A stretch of DNA of 14,584 nt from Corallincola sp. (lineage in GTDB: Bacteria > Pseudomonadota > Gammaproteobacteria > Enterobacterales > Neiellaceae): contig JAGOCY010000006.1 of assembly GCA_017998495.1 (NCBI GenBank), forward strand, positions 1 to 14,584, given 5' to 3'. The notes below the pieces were generated by a model. That model saw nothing but the letters and a program-made list of their open reading frames with translations. It was not told the DNA's origin and did not search any database. Shown here piece after piece: positions 1-9,345 of the stretch. Numbering within the stretch: position 1 is the stretch's first letter; every line of letters starts with the position of its first letter. Position numbers and translations under genes: made by a program.

Positions 1-1
1 C

Positions 2-475
2 CTGTCTGGCTTTACCGCCAAGCTGGCGGGTACCGAGCGCGGCATCACCGAACCGACCCCGACCTTTTCGGCCTGTTTCGGCAACGCCTTCCTGACCCTG
101 CACCCGACCAAGTACGGCCAGGAGCTGGCCAAGCGCATGGAGGCAGCCGGGGCCAAGGCCTATTTGGTGAACACCGGCTGGAACGGCAGCGGCAAGCGCA
201 TCTCGATCAAGGATACCCGCGCCATCATCGATGCCATCCTTGATGGGTCTATCGAGAAGGCGCCGAGCAAGGTGATCCCGGTATTTAATCTGGAGGTACC
301 GACCGCCCTGCATGATGTCAACCCGGCGATCCTCGATCCGCGTGACACCTACACCGACCAGGCGGAGTGGGATCGCAAGGCCCAGGATCTGGCCGGACGC
401 TTCATCAAAAACTTCGAGAAATACACTGACAACGACGAGGGCAAGCGGCTGGTCGCAGCCGGACCGCAACTCTGA
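2..475 (+). CDS. pckA: Phosphoenolpyruvate carboxykinase (ATP), C-terminal part
   Basis: This is the 3' end of the gene that converts oxaloacetate and ATP to phosphoenolpyruvate, CO2 and ADP, the first committed step of gluconeogenesis in the cytoplasm. The window cuts the 5' side. The frame is open from base 2 and gives 157 residues before TGA at 473-475, against about 540 residues in the E. coli enzyme. Visible family signatures are [19 protein letters not shown] near the start, then [21 protein letters not shown]. In the latter, the Arg and Thr of RISIKDT correspond to adenine-binding residues of E. coli PckA. The protein ends in the family-typical VAAGPQL. The E. coli pckA also lies beside envZ-ompR, so the neighbourhood supports the call. 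A clear hairpin terminator follows 28 bases after the stop. Identity is very secure; only the length is partial. Confidence 0.98.
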   Translation: MSGFTAKLAGTERGITEPTPTFSACFGNAFLTLHPTKYGQELAKRMEAAGAKAYLVNTGWNGSGKRISIKDTRAIIDAILDGSIEKAPSKVIPVFNLEVPTALHDVNPAILDPRDTYTDQAEWDRKAQDLAGRFIKNFEKYTDNDEGKRLVAAGPQL

Positions 476-502
476 GCCCGTTGCCTTAACTTGCCCCACC
501 CA

Positions 503-529
503 CGCCCCGGCTTCCCGCCGGGGCGTTTT
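503..529 (+). terminator. Rho-independent terminator of pckA
   Basis: An 8-bp perfect GC-rich stem, CGCCCCGG (503-510) with CCGGGGCG (518-525), has a 7-base loop and is followed directly by TTTT (526-529). It sits 28 bases past the pckA stop codon, so it most likely ends pckA transcription. Confidence 0.9.
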
Positions 530-590
530 CATCAACTCACACTCTTTTTTGTCCGCCCTCTCCCGCCCGGCCAGCTATCGCTCTTACACT

Positions 591-622
591 GATCAGGCAC
601 GATCCGGCACAAGGATCGGCAC
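591..622 (+). repeat. Short direct repeats GATC(N)GGCAC upstream of the DUF1161 gene
   Basis: Three near-identical units occur in a row: GATCAGGCAC (591-600), GATCCGGCAC (601-610) and GATCGGCAC (614-622). The last two also form a small inverted repeat, CGATCC (600-605) with GGATCG (613-618). They lie in the 5' region of the small exported protein gene, 31 bases before its start codon. They could be an operator or a leader hairpin, or chance. No convincing sigma-70 promoter was found beside them. Confidence 0.5.
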
Positions 623-652
623 CACCCCGGACAGCCTCACAGGGAGTCTCCA

Positions 653-883
653 ATGAAACGCGCACTGCTGAGTGTCGGCCTGCTGCTGGCAACCCTGCCC
701 GCCGCCGCTGCCGTCAAAAACTGCGATGAACTGAAAGCCGAGATCGATGGCAAACTCCAGGCCAAAGGGGTCAGCGGCTATGAGCTGACCATAGTGGCCG
801 CTGACGCCGAGACCGCCCCCTCGGCCGTTAAGGTGGGTAGCTGCGACGGCGGCAGTAAGAAGATCCTTTACAGCCGCGGCTGA
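653..883 (+). CDS. Small exported protein, DUF1161 family
   Basis: This encodes 76 residues. The start ATG has a good ribosome site, AGGGAG at 641-646. Residues 1-20 form a signal peptide: positively charged MKR, a Leu/Ala-rich core, and a likely signal peptidase I cut after the Ala run before VKNC. The mature part is about 56 residues with two cysteines (C24 and C64) that could form a disulfide in the periplasm. The pattern KNCDELKAEID...G...Y.L.IV......KVGSCDGGSKKI.Y matches my memory of the DUF1161 family, whose function is unknown. Its stop codon lies inside the 3' end of the opposite-strand nucleotidyltransferase gene (16-bp overlap). It is preceded by the pckA terminator, so it probably has its own promoter. 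Confidence 0.85.
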   Translation: MKRALLSVGLLLATLPAAAAVKNCDELKAEIDGKLQAKGVSGYELTIVAADAETAPSAVKVGSCDGGSKKILYSRG

Positions 884-1848
884 GTGTTCCCAGCCGGGGG
901 GGCCTGAAGCGTCCCCCCAGCTGCTTCCATCTCTTCCACTGTGTCGAAATCCTTGGCCAGATCGAGCAGATCGGTTACTGGCAACACCACGGCGGTACGC
1001 GGATGGCGCAGCCGGTAGCTGGCGCGCACCAGCACCGCCCGTAACCGCCGCATTAACGCATGACTACCGATCCGCCCCTGCTGCAGAGAGCGGCTGACAA
1101 TCAGCGCATTACGCACCACGGTCAGCGTTAAATGGGGCGCCTTGCCGGCCAGCAGCAGGCGCAGATCCTCGCGCAACAGAAAACCTATCGCCCCCAGTAG
1201 CATGCGCCAAGTACGTTGGCGTACCGGCTGGTTGCGAGTGCGATAACCCAGGCGCACCAGGGCATAAACCAGATTGAGACGGATGGCACTGGGGCGAGCG
1301 ATCAGCAGGTGGCCCGGCAGCACTGCGCTCTCCCGCCCGCTCGCTTCCACCAGCCGGTAACGCGGTTTGTAGGCCGACTGGCCCAGTTGCTCCGGCTGCT
1401 CCGGCACCCTGACCAGCGGAAAGAAGATGGCCGAGCGTCGACTGGCGGCATAGAGCGCCATGGCCGCATTGAGGCTGGCCACACTAGGCAGGATGTCGGA
1501 GGCGAGAAAGGCCACGCTACCCTTGACCTGCGCTCCCAGCGCCGCCAAGGCTGCAGCCAGATTGGCGTCCAGCTCGCCATCGGTATCGATGAGGAGAGCA
1601 TCCAGCGCCAGGGGACGCAGCAGTTCGGCCGGGCCCGCCACATAGATTGGGTCAAAATGGCCAGTGGCGCGGGCACGGCGGACCAGTGTGGCAACCAGCG
1701 GTTCGCCCTCGACCAGCCACTCCACCGCCTTGTAACCGGCCAGCCAATGGGCCGCAGAGCCCTCCGGCAGGGGCTGCCCCTGGGCATCACGGCCGGCCAT
1801 GATCACCAGCGGCAAAGGTGACTGCGGTGGCTCGCCGCCGCGTTTCAT
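868..1848 (-). CDS. MobA-like nucleotidyltransferase (NTP transferase) family protein
   Basis: This 326-residue cytoplasmic protein has no signal peptide. The N-terminal half looks like a GT-A-fold NTP transferase. [13 protein letters not shown] (about 12-24) stands where the LAGG-type nucleotide loop is expected. [19 protein letters not shown] (38-56) matches the G-x-K-A-L...G-x-P-x-L pattern, with K40 as the usual lysine. [12 protein letters not shown] (110-121) has D118 at the metal-binding Asp position. GHLLIARP (179-186) and [12 protein letters not shown] (296-307) resemble the later GH-x-x-x and DVDTPED-like elements of this group. The glycine loop is degenerate (AGRDAQG), so activity and substrate cannot be stated. 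The start ATG overlaps the envZ stop as ATGA, and GGAG lies 7 bases upstream, so it is probably translationally coupled to envZ. Its 3' end overlaps the DUF1161 gene. The family call is fairly good; the role is unknown. Confidence 0.75.
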   Translation of the reverse strand: MKRGGEPPQSPLPLVIMAGRDAQGQPLPEGSAAHWLAGYKAVEWLVEGEPLVATLVRRARATGHFDPIYVAGPAELLRPLALDALLIDTDGELDANLAAALAALGAQVKGSVAFLASDILPSVASLNAAMALYAASRRSAIFFPLVRVPEQPEQLGQSAYKPRYRLVEASGRESAVLPGHLLIARPSAIRLNLVYALVRLGYRTRNQPVRQRTWRMLLGAIGFLLREDLRLLLAGKAPHLTLTVVRNALIVSRSLQQGRIGSHALMRRLRAVLVRASYRLRHPRTAVVLPVTDLLDLAKDFDTVEEMEAAGGTLQAPPAGNTQPRL

Positions 1849-3167
1849 GTTGACGCTCCGGCCGATGCCTCTCGCGCGGGCAGCCAGACCTCAGCGATCA
1901 AGCCGCCACCGCTGCGGTTGCTGACATCCACCCGGCCACCATGGCGGGCAATGATGCGCCGCACGATCGCCAGCCCCAGGCCACTGCCGCTACTGCCGCG
2001 AGCACGATCACCACGGGCAAAGGGCTCAAACAGCTGCTCAATCTGCTCCGGCGGGATACCGGGGCCACGATCCAGGATCCTGAGTACCACCTTATCCTGC
2101 TGCTGATAGGTCTCCACCTCGATCACCCCGCCGCCATGGCGGGCGGCATTCTCCATCAGGTTGGTGACCATGCGCTTGAGGGCCACCGAGTTACCGCTCA
2201 CCAGCGCCGACTCGCCCAGCTGCAACTGCGGCGATTGCTCCACCAGCAGTTCATCAGCCACCTCCTGCACCAGCGCATTGAGATCGACGGCGCTGGCCGC
2301 CGGCTGACGCTCCTGACGCACGTAGTCGATAAACTGATCGATGATGGCATTCATATCGTCGATGTCGTGGACGATACCGTCGCGCCACTCGTCGCTGGAA
2401 TCGGGCAGCATTTCAGCCGCCAGCCGGATGCGGGTCAGTGGCGTGCGCAGGTCATGAGAGATGCCGGCCATCATCAGCGCCCGGTCCTCCTCCAGCTGAC
2501 GTACTGCCAGCGCCATCTTGTTAAACGCTTGCACCACCTCAATCACATCGCAGGGGCCGCGCTCAGCCACCTGCTGCGGCAGCTGGCCTCCCGCCACCGC
2601 CAGTGCGGCGTTACGCAGATCGCGCAGCGGCCGGTTGAGGTTGCGAACAAACAGCCAGCCGCCCAGCACCGACAGGCCACCAATCATCACCAGGTAAATC
2701 GGCAAGGGCGAAATAGAGCTGTCATCGAGGCCACGCAGCGGGATCTTGAGCCACAGCTCCGGCGCCTGCGGCGGCCGCACCCAGACGAAGTAGCCATCCT
2801 GCTGCTCCAGCCGCACTTCGGCCTCACCGCCCAGCTCCTCGCTCATCAGCCGCGACAAAAAGGCATAGTAGACCGCCTCTTCAACCCCCTCGGCCCGTGC
2901 CACCGACAGCGACATGGCACGAATGCCGGTGGCTTCGTGAAAGCGCCAGCGCAGCTCGTCGGAGACAAACATCGGCATGCGGCCAGGGTTGGGCGAACCG
3001 ATGAAGACGATCTTCACCTGGTTGGCCACCTGCTGCATCAGCTGCTCATAGTTGGGCTTGATGATGTAAAAGGCGACCAACAGATAGGTGACCAGCTGGT
3101 TAACCAGCAGCAGCGCACCAATGGTGACCACGGTACGGGCAAAGGTGCTCTGCGGCCACAGGCGCAT
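1845..3167 (-). CDS. envZ: Osmolarity sensor histidine kinase EnvZ
   Basis: This inner-membrane sensor kinase/phosphatase controls OmpR phosphorylation in response to osmotic and envelope signals. It is 440 residues (E. coli EnvZ has 450). Order: TM1 about 12-35, a periplasmic region to about 152, TM2 about 157-175, a HAMP linker about 176-228, then the kinase core. The H-box is [18 protein letters not shown] with phospho-acceptor H238. The N-box [10 protein letters not shown] lies at 336-345, the G1 box DRGPGIP at 366-372, the F-box LFEPFARGD at 379-387, and the G2 box GSGLGLAIV at 394-402. The gene starts 2 bases after the ompR stop without a strong ribosome site of its own, so it is probably coupled to ompR. 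Its stop overlaps the start of the nucleotidyltransferase gene. The operon order ompR-envZ is as in E. coli. Confidence 0.97.
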   Translation of the reverse strand: MRLWPQSTFARTVVTIGALLLVNQLVTYLLVAFYIIKPNYEQLMQQVANQVKIVFIGSPNPGRMPMFVSDELRWRFHEATGIRAMSLSVARAEGVEEAVYYAFLSRLMSEELGGEAEVRLEQQDGYFVWVRPPQAPELWLKIPLRGLDDSSISPLPIYLVMIGGLSVLGGWLFVRNLNRPLRDLRNAALAVAGGQLPQQVAERGPCDVIEVVQAFNKMALAVRQLEEDRALMMAGISHDLRTPLTRIRLAAEMLPDSSDEWRDGIVHDIDDMNAIIDQFIDYVRQERQPAASAVDLNALVQEVADELLVEQSPQLQLGESALVSGNSVALKRMVTNLMENAARHGGGVIEVETYQQQDKVVLRILDRGPGIPPEQIEQLFEPFARGDRARGSSGSGLGLAIVRRIIARHGGRVDVSNRSGGGLIAEVWLPAREASAGAST

Positions 3168-3169
3168 GA

Positions 3170-3892
3170 TCAGCGGCCTGAGCCATCCGGCACAAACACA
3201 TAGCCCAGCCCCCAGACGGTCTGGATGTAACGGGGGTTACCGGGGTCAGCCTCAATCATGCGCCGCAGGCGCGACACCTGCACATCGATGGAGCGCTCAG
3301 TAGCGCTGTAATCACGACCGCGGGCCAGGTTCATCAACTTGTCGCGCGACAGCGGCTCACGCGGGAAGGAGACCAGAGTCTTGAGTACGGCAAACTCACC
3401 GCTGGTCAGCGGCACTTGATCGTCGCCCTTGAACAGCTCGCGGGTGGCCAGATGCAGGGTGAAATCACCAAAGGTGACAGTTTCGTCATCGAGCGACAGC
3501 GTCCCCGGCAGCTCCTTGACCTGACGACGCAGCACCGCTCGCACCCGGGCCAGCAGTTCACGCGGGTTAAACGGCTTGGGCAGGTAATCATCGGCCCCCA
3601 TCTCCAGGCCGACAATACGGTCCACCTCGTCGCCCTTGGCCGTGAGCATCACCACCGGCATGCGGTTTTCCTGCAGGCGCAGGCGGCGCAGAATGGCCAG
3701 CCCATCTTCGCCTGGGAGCATCAGGTCGAGCACCATCAGGTGGAAGTTTTCACGCTCCAGTAGTCGATCCATCTGCTCGCTGTTACCGGCGCCGCGCACC
3801 AGATAGCCCTGCTCACTGAGGTAGCGCTCCAGCAGGGCGCGCAGGCGGGCATCGTCATCTACTACGAGGATCTTGGTGCTTTCCTGGGTCAT
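3170..3892 (-). CDS. ompR: Two-component response regulator OmpR
   Basis: This DNA-binding response regulator is phosphorylated by EnvZ and in enterobacteria controls porin genes. With the ATG at 3892 it has 240 residues, beginning [14 protein letters not shown], which lines up with the E. coli protein (239). An upstream in-frame GTG at 3925 would add 11 residues with no counterpart and is rejected. Receiver domain: acidic pocket VDDD near 11-14, phospho-acceptor D56 in [12 protein letters not shown]84 in VMLTAKG and K106 in [23 protein letters not shown]. The C-terminal winged helix carries the highly conserved [39 protein letters not shown] and [16 protein letters not shown]. Envelope targets cannot be seen from this window. 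A possible ribosome site AAGGA lies 12 bases upstream of the start, which is rather distant. Confidence 0.97.
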   Translation of the reverse strand: MTQESTKILVVDDDARLRALLERYLSEQGYLVRGAGNSEQMDRLLERENFHLMVLDLMLPGEDGLAILRRLRLQENRMPVVMLTAKGDEVDRIVGLEMGADDYLPKPFNPRELLARVRAVLRRQVKELPGTLSLDDETVTFGDFTLHLATRELFKGDDQVPLTSGEFAVLKTLVSFPREPLSRDKLMNLARGRDYSATERSIDVQVSRLRRMIEADPGNPRYIQTVWGLGYVFVPDGSGR

Positions 3893-3923
3893 GGCGATTC
3901 GTGGTCCTTGGGCGATGAGCCTC

Positions 3924-3953
3924 ACTATAGCGCCGCCCGATCCGCCGTCGAAA
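3924..3953 (-). promoter_or_regulatory. Possible sigma-70 promoter for ompR-envZ-nucleotidyltransferase
   Basis: On the minus strand, TTTCGA (3953-3948) and TATAGT (3929-3924, five of six matches to the -10 consensus) are separated by 18 bases. Transcription would start about 25 bases before the ompR ATG. The -35 match is poor, so this is only a suggestion. Confidence 0.35.
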
Positions 3954-4050
3954 GGCGCACAGTGGGCAGATTGTCACAAAAGGTAAAACCCGGGGAACAG
4001 CCACAGGCCCCGCAACTACCCTTGAAAGTGGATCCCCAACGGGACCGCTG

Positions 4051-4299
4051 ATGAAACCTACAGCCCCCGACGACAGCTTTGCCATGCCCAGCGACGGCCA
4101 GCTCGAGGTGATCCTGTTGCAGGATCGCCATGGCCAGCTGGTCAGCTATCTGCCCGGCTATGGCGACTACAACGATCTCTACGCCGGCGACGATCTCGAC
4201 TGGCTACTCAGCCTCGGCTACCGCCTGCTCAGCCAGGAGGATGCGCTGCTGCTGGACCCGGTGCTGGCCGCTATTGGCGGCGGTCAGCTTCAGCGGTAA
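4051..4299 (+). CDS. Small hypothetical protein between ompR and greB
   Basis: This encodes 82 residues of a family I do not recognise. The frame looks truly coding: codons strongly prefer G or C at the third position (for example CTG, GCC, GGC, GAC), and the protein is acidic and soluble-looking, with no signal peptide or membrane segment. Visible features are a short QLEVILLQDRHGQLVSYLPGYGDYNDLY stretch, which could form beta strands, followed by helical LDWLLSLGYRLLSQEDALLLDPVLAAIGGG. It diverges from ompR and its last 10 bases overlap the 3' end of greB on the other strand. The ribosome site is weak (GGGA about 10 bases before ATG). An internal ATG at 4084 (residue 12) is an alternative start but also lacks a good site. 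The function is unknown. Confidence 0.65.
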   Translation: MKPTAPDDSFAMPSDGQLEVILLQDRHGQLVSYLPGYGDYNDLYAGDDLDWLLSLGYRLLSQEDALLLDPVLAAIGGGQLQR

Positions 4300-4763
4300 C
4301 GGATCGCCACCACCAGATAACTGTGGCTGCCAGATGGCGTTTGTACCGTCACCTCGTCATCCAGCCGCTTGCCCAGCAGCGCCCGCGCCACCGGCGCGTC
4401 AATGCTGATATAACCCTTGGCCGGGTCCAGCTCATCAGGGCCCACCAGCCGCCACTCATGCTCGTGGCCGGCCTCGTCCTCAACCGTCACCCAGGCGCCA
4501 AAGAACACCCGCCCCTCCTGCTGGGGCGAGGGATAAACCACCTGTAAGGCTTCAAGTCGCTTGCTCAAGAAACGCACCCGCCGGTCGATCTCACGCAACC
4601 GCTTCTTGCCGTAGATGTACTCGGCGTTCTCCGAGCGGTCGCCGAGGGCAGCCGCTTCCGACACCGCCTGGGTCACCCGTGGCCGCTCCTCCTTCCACAG
4701 ATAACGCAGTTCACGCTCAAGGGCGTCAAAACCGTCGCGGGTGATGTAATTGGATCGACTCAC
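4290..4763 (-). CDS. greB: Transcript cleavage / elongation factor GreB
   Basis: GreB enters the secondary channel of RNA polymerase and stimulates cleavage of backtracked RNA, rescuing stalled elongation complexes. The protein has 157 residues, the usual length. The N-terminal coiled coil (about 8-75) carries LWKEERPRVTQAVSEAAALGDRSENAEY, with the two tip acidic residues D42 and E45 in LGDRSENAEY that hold the catalytic Mg2+. The C-terminal FKBP-like domain carries YPSPQQEGRVFFGAWVTVED and GYISIDAPVARALLGK. The GreB-specific YLWKEERP and QQEGRVFFGAWV separate it from GreA. The start codon is GTG, chosen because the N-terminus lines up with E. coli GreB. It diverges from tex across 139 bases, as in E. 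coli, and its 3' end overlaps the small plus-strand gene. Confidence 0.96.
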   Translation of the reverse strand: MSRSNYITRDGFDALERELRYLWKEERPRVTQAVSEAAALGDRSENAEYIYGKKRLREIDRRVRFLSKRLEALQVVYPSPQQEGRVFFGAWVTVEDEAGHEHEWRLVGPDELDPAKGYISIDAPVARALLGKRLDDEVTVQTPSGSHSYLVVAIRYR

Positions 4764-4854
4764 AGCTGTTCTCGCTTGTTACTGGCCGGGCCGTCCACCA
4801 AAACTGGGGACAAGGCCGCGCATTTTGCGCCCCGACTGACTACCATATCGCGCT

Positions 4855-4872
4855 TGGCGGGGTTGCCCGCCA
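4855..4872 (+). other. Small hairpin in the greB-tex intergenic region
   Basis: TGGCGGG (4855-4861) and CCCGCCA (4866-4872) form a perfect 7-bp stem with a 4-base loop, 30 bases before the tex start. No T run follows, so it is not a terminator on the plus strand. It could be a leader structure of tex or chance in GC-rich DNA. The same stem sequence recurs in the terminator after tex. I found no convincing promoter in the rest of 4764-4902. Confidence 0.3.
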
Positions 4873-4902
4873 GCATTCATATGTGAAGGACAGATACCGC
4901 CG

Positions 4903-7221
<2,319 letters not shown>

Positions 7222-7243
7222 GCGGCTGCGCTATAACGACAAA

Positions 7244-7265
7244 GCCCGCCAGCTGGCGGGCTTTT
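7244..7265 (+). terminator. Rho-independent terminator of tex
   Basis: GCCCGCC (7244-7250), loop AGCT, GGCGGGC (7255-7261) and TTTT (7262-7265) lie 23 bases after the tex stop. On the other strand only a TTT follows, so it may stop the convergent putative metalloprotease transcript less well. Confidence 0.9.
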
Positions 7266-7284
7266 GCTATGGTTCGACCAGGCG

Positions 7285-8169
7285 TCAGGCGGTGACGCTG
7301 AACTGCGGCCGACCGGCCGGCACCACCTGATTGAGATAATGCAGTTCAATGCGAATGGCCCGGCCATCCACAGCCCCATTGGCATCAGCCATAGGTGCCG
7401 CACTTTCCAGGGTCCTGGCGCCAGCTGGGGCCATAGCGCCCTGCGCGGCGGGCTCGCTGTCAGCGGGCGGCGCTTTGCGGCTATCCACATCAGAAGCGTC
7501 TTTGGCGGCCGCAGGCTCGCTGTCGCTCATGCTCTGTTGCGCCAACTCCGCCTGGGCGGCGGCCTGCTGGGACAGCGCCTCAGCAGCGACCCGCCGATCC
7601 TGAGGTGAAGGCTCGGCAGGAGCCAATGCGGCGCGATAGACGGTCTGCATCTTGGCAATGGTGCCCTGCGGGTCACCGGCAATGGGGCTGACATCGATCG
7701 GAACTTCGCCGCCAACGGCATAATTGGCGCCATCAGGCCCACGCTCGTAGTCGTAGCTTGGGGCTCCGGCATATCGCCCGCCAGCAGCGGCGTGGGCGGC
7801 CTCATGTGCCCGCACCTCCTGATCGCGAGCCTTAAGCTCGCGGATCTTCTCGCGATCACGCTCACTCAGCTGCTCGTCATCATCCTGCGGCTGGCCCTGC
7901 TCAGACGCTTGCTGCTCTTTAGCACTGCCATCGGCATCACTGGCCTCAACCTCTGAGGCCTCACCTTTGGTTGCCGACTCGCCACTAACCTGCTGAGCGG
8001 GCGCCCTTTCCGGATCGCCCTCGGCACTCAGGTTGCGTGACCGACCAGAACCCTGGCCCTGCTCCAGTTGACCAATACGCTCACGACTCTGGGCATCCCG
8101 CCGCGCCATTTCAGTCGGCGGGTTGGCCAGTGTCAGCGGCGGAGTGCTACCAGAGACCGTCGGCAACAT
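7285..8169 (-). CDS. SprA-related (CJM1_0395-type) putative metalloprotease
   Basis: This encodes 294 residues without a signal peptide or membrane segment. Residues 1-105 are polar, low in complexity and probably disordered, rich in Glu, Gln, Ser and Ala. The conserved core follows: [34 protein letters not shown] (about 102-135) holds a zinc-protease-like HEAAH at 122-126 (HExxH pattern). [20 protein letters not shown] (144-163) carries the GGEV motif that I recall as the mark of the SprA-related family (PF12118). The tail after about 195 is again Ala/Gln/Pro-rich. Proteolysis has to my knowledge not been shown for this family, so catalysis is an inference from HExxH. The ATG lies 3 bases after the stop of the flagellar-like gene and has no clear ribosome site, so coupling is likely. 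An internal ATG at 8109 has no ribosome site either. Confidence 0.8.
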   Translation of the reverse strand: MLPTVSGSTPPLTLANPPTEMARRDAQSRERIGQLEQGQGSGRSRNLSAEGDPERAPAQQVSGESATKGEASEVEASDADGSAKEQQASEQGQPQDDDEQLSERDREKIRELKARDQEVRAHEAAHAAAGGRYAGAPSYDYERGPDGANYAVGGEVPIDVSPIAGDPQGTIAKMQTVYRAALAPAEPSPQDRRVAAEALSQQAAAQAELAQQSMSDSEPAAAKDASDVDSRKAPPADSEPAAQGAMAPAGARTLESAAPMADANGAVDGRAIRIELHYLNQVVPAGRPQFSVTA

Positions 8170-8172
8170 GGC

Positions 8173-8466
8173 TCAGGCGCGGGTATCAATCAGCGAGCCC
8201 ACCGCCTGATCAGCGGTCTGGATCACCTTGCTGTTGGCCTGGGCATCACGCTCCGCCAGCCGCAATTTAACCAGCTCATCGGTTATCGGCCGAGTTTCAC
8301 TGGCGCTGCTGGTGATGGCTTGCTGCGGCTGCGGACTTTCAACATTACGCAGCTGCTGTTGCTGCTCGACCGGCTGACGGGCAATGGCGGCACTGGCTTC
8401 ATTCAATGCCTGTTCAGAACGCTGCAGGCCTTGAACGCCCGACGCGAACGCACTCTGCACTTGCAT
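8173..8466 (-). CDS. Minimal flagellar rod/hook-like (axial family) protein
   Basis: This encodes 97 residues. ATG at 8466 is chosen because AGAGGTG lies just upstream; a longer frame from 8514 lacks such a site. The N-terminus, QVQSAFASGVQGLQRSEQALNEASAAIA, resembles the N-terminal helix of rod, hook and hook-associated proteins (usually ending in NIAN, here AAIA). The C-terminus, DELVKLRLAERDAQANSKVIQTADQAVGSLIDTRA, strongly resembles the C-terminal helix of FlgC, FlgE and FlgG (QR-x-Y-x-AN-x-KVIQTADEMLGTLI). Between them is only a short Gln/Pro/Ser-rich linker (about 30-62) in place of the usual domains. FlgC, the shortest classical member, has about 134 residues. It is not in a flagellar cluster here. 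It probably forms an operon with the SprA-related gene, and a possible sigma-28 promoter lies upstream. The function is unknown. Confidence 0.7.
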   Translation of the reverse strand: MQVQSAFASGVQGLQRSEQALNEASAAIARQPVEQQQQLRNVESPQPQQAITSSASETRPITDELVKLRLAERDAQANSKVIQTADQAVGSLIDTRA

Positions 8467-8512
8467 GGTTATCACCTCTGCCATGGGATAGGGCTTTGCA
8501 CAATTATTATCC

Positions 8513-8540
8513 ACATCGGCGCTTCGGCCAAGCTCATTTA
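8513..8540 (-). promoter_or_regulatory. Possible sigma-28 (FliA) promoter upstream of the flagellar-like gene
   Basis: Read on the minus strand, TAAA (8540-8537) is followed after 16 bases by GCCGATGT (8520-8513). The enterobacterial FliA consensus is TAAAGTTT-N11-GCCGATAA, that is 15 bases between TAAA and GCCG, so the spacing is one base long and the -10 matches six of eight. It overlaps the bioH stop codon and would give a leader of about 40 bases before ATG at 8466. An AT-rich TAATAATT just downstream could instead be part of a sigma-70 site. Confidence 0.35.
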
Positions 8541-9319
8541 CCGCTTTGTGCCATGGCGCACAGTGGCGCCAGATCCACCATTAGTGCTGCGGCAAAAGCC
8601 TCAGGGTCCGAAATGAAAGGCGCATGAGCGGCCCCGGCGAAGAGCCGCTGGCCGCCCGCTGGCCATGGTCCAAGGTGACGACTGGCCTGCGGCACCAGAC
8701 TGTCATGCTCGCCGTAATAGCGCAGCAGTGGCTGTTTAAGCGATTGAATCGCCTGTCGAAGATCGCTGTTGGCCAACAGCGCCAAGCCGTTATCCAATGC
8801 CTCTGGGGCTGGCTCAGGGCGTGCGTTTAGCTGCTCGCGCAGCCACTTTAGCTCAGCCCGGGCGGTGCGGCTGCCCATGACCTGAATGGCAACAAAGCGC
8901 TCCAGTGTGGCTCGATAATTAGCCGCCAGTTCATGGCGAAAGCGTTCCAGTAGCGCCCCATCCGTTCCTGGCCAGCCATCTTTGCTGACAAAACAGGGGC
9001 TGGTGGCCACCCATACCACCCCCCGCAATTGGCCATGGCCCGCCAACGCAGCGGTGACCGCCACCAATCCCCCCAGCGACCAGCCCAGCCAGATTGCGCC
9101 GGCCGGCACCACGGCAGCGCAGGCCCGGGCCTGCTGATCCAGACTAAGGGCGCCGTGCTGGCGGCTGTGACCAAAACCGGGCAGGTCGACCAGATGGAGA
9201 CGGAAGTGGGGCGCCAATAGCGGTACCAGCCCCTGCCATACCGCACCACTGAGTCCCCAGCCATGGACCAGCACCAAGTCGGGCCCACTTCCTACTTGTT
9301 CGCAGTACACTTGGCTCAT
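8534..9319 (-). CDS. bioH: Pimeloyl-[acyl-carrier protein] methyl ester esterase BioH
   Basis: BioH removes the methyl group from pimeloyl-ACP methyl ester, ending the BioC-initiated modified fatty-acid cycle and releasing pimeloyl-ACP for biotin synthesis in the cytoplasm. The 261-residue alpha/beta hydrolase has the oxyanion segment LVLVHGWGLSGAVW (15-28). The catalytic triad is S81 in GWSLGG, D206 in GEHDSLVP and H232 in GAAHAPFISDPE, at nearly the same positions as in E. coli BioH (S82, D207, H235). The start ATG has a strong ribosome site, GAGGGGGG. It diverges from gntX with only 26 bases between the start codons, as neighbours in E. coli too. The two small genes downstream on the same strand may be partly co-transcribed, with a 67-base gap. 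Confidence 0.95.
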   Translation of the reverse strand: MSQVYCEQVGSGPDLVLVHGWGLSGAVWQGLVPLLAPHFRLHLVDLPGFGHSRQHGALSLDQQARACAAVVPAGAIWLGWSLGGLVAVTAALAGHGQLRGVVWVATSPCFVSKDGWPGTDGALLERFRHELAANYRATLERFVAIQVMGSRTARAELKWLREQLNARPEPAPEALDNGLALLANSDLRQAIQSLKQPLLRYYGEHDSLVPQASRHLGPWPAGGQRLFAGAAHAPFISDPEAFAAALMVDLAPLCAMAQSGK

Positions 9320-9345
9320 CAGCCCCCCTCAAGGATGAGGCCTGT

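Noticed and set aside
1216..3203. Long plus-strand open frames opposite the nucleotidyltransferase and envZ (up to 420 codons)
   Set aside because: They are shadows: the opposite-strand frames encode recognisable conserved proteins. The plus translations are His/Gln/Arg-rich without family motifs, as expected for antisense of GC-rich coding DNA.
3893..3925. GTG at 3925 as the start of ompR
   Set aside because: It would add 11 residues that have no counterpart in OmpR, while ATG at 3892 gives an N-terminus matching the E. coli protein.
3961..3990. CRP-like site (TGTGA on the minus strand) in the ompR upstream region
   Set aside because: Only one half-site matches; the expected TCACA half at the correct spacing is absent.
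4881..4886. Start-stop ATGTGA just upstream of tex as a minimal upstream open frame
   Set aside because: ATG followed by TGA occurs often by chance, there is no ribosome site before it, and the AAGGA of tex overlaps its end.
8467..8514. Longer start for the flagellar-like protein at 8514
   Set aside because: The extra 16 residues do not resemble axial proteins, and only the ATG at 8466 has a good ribosome site (GAGGTG).
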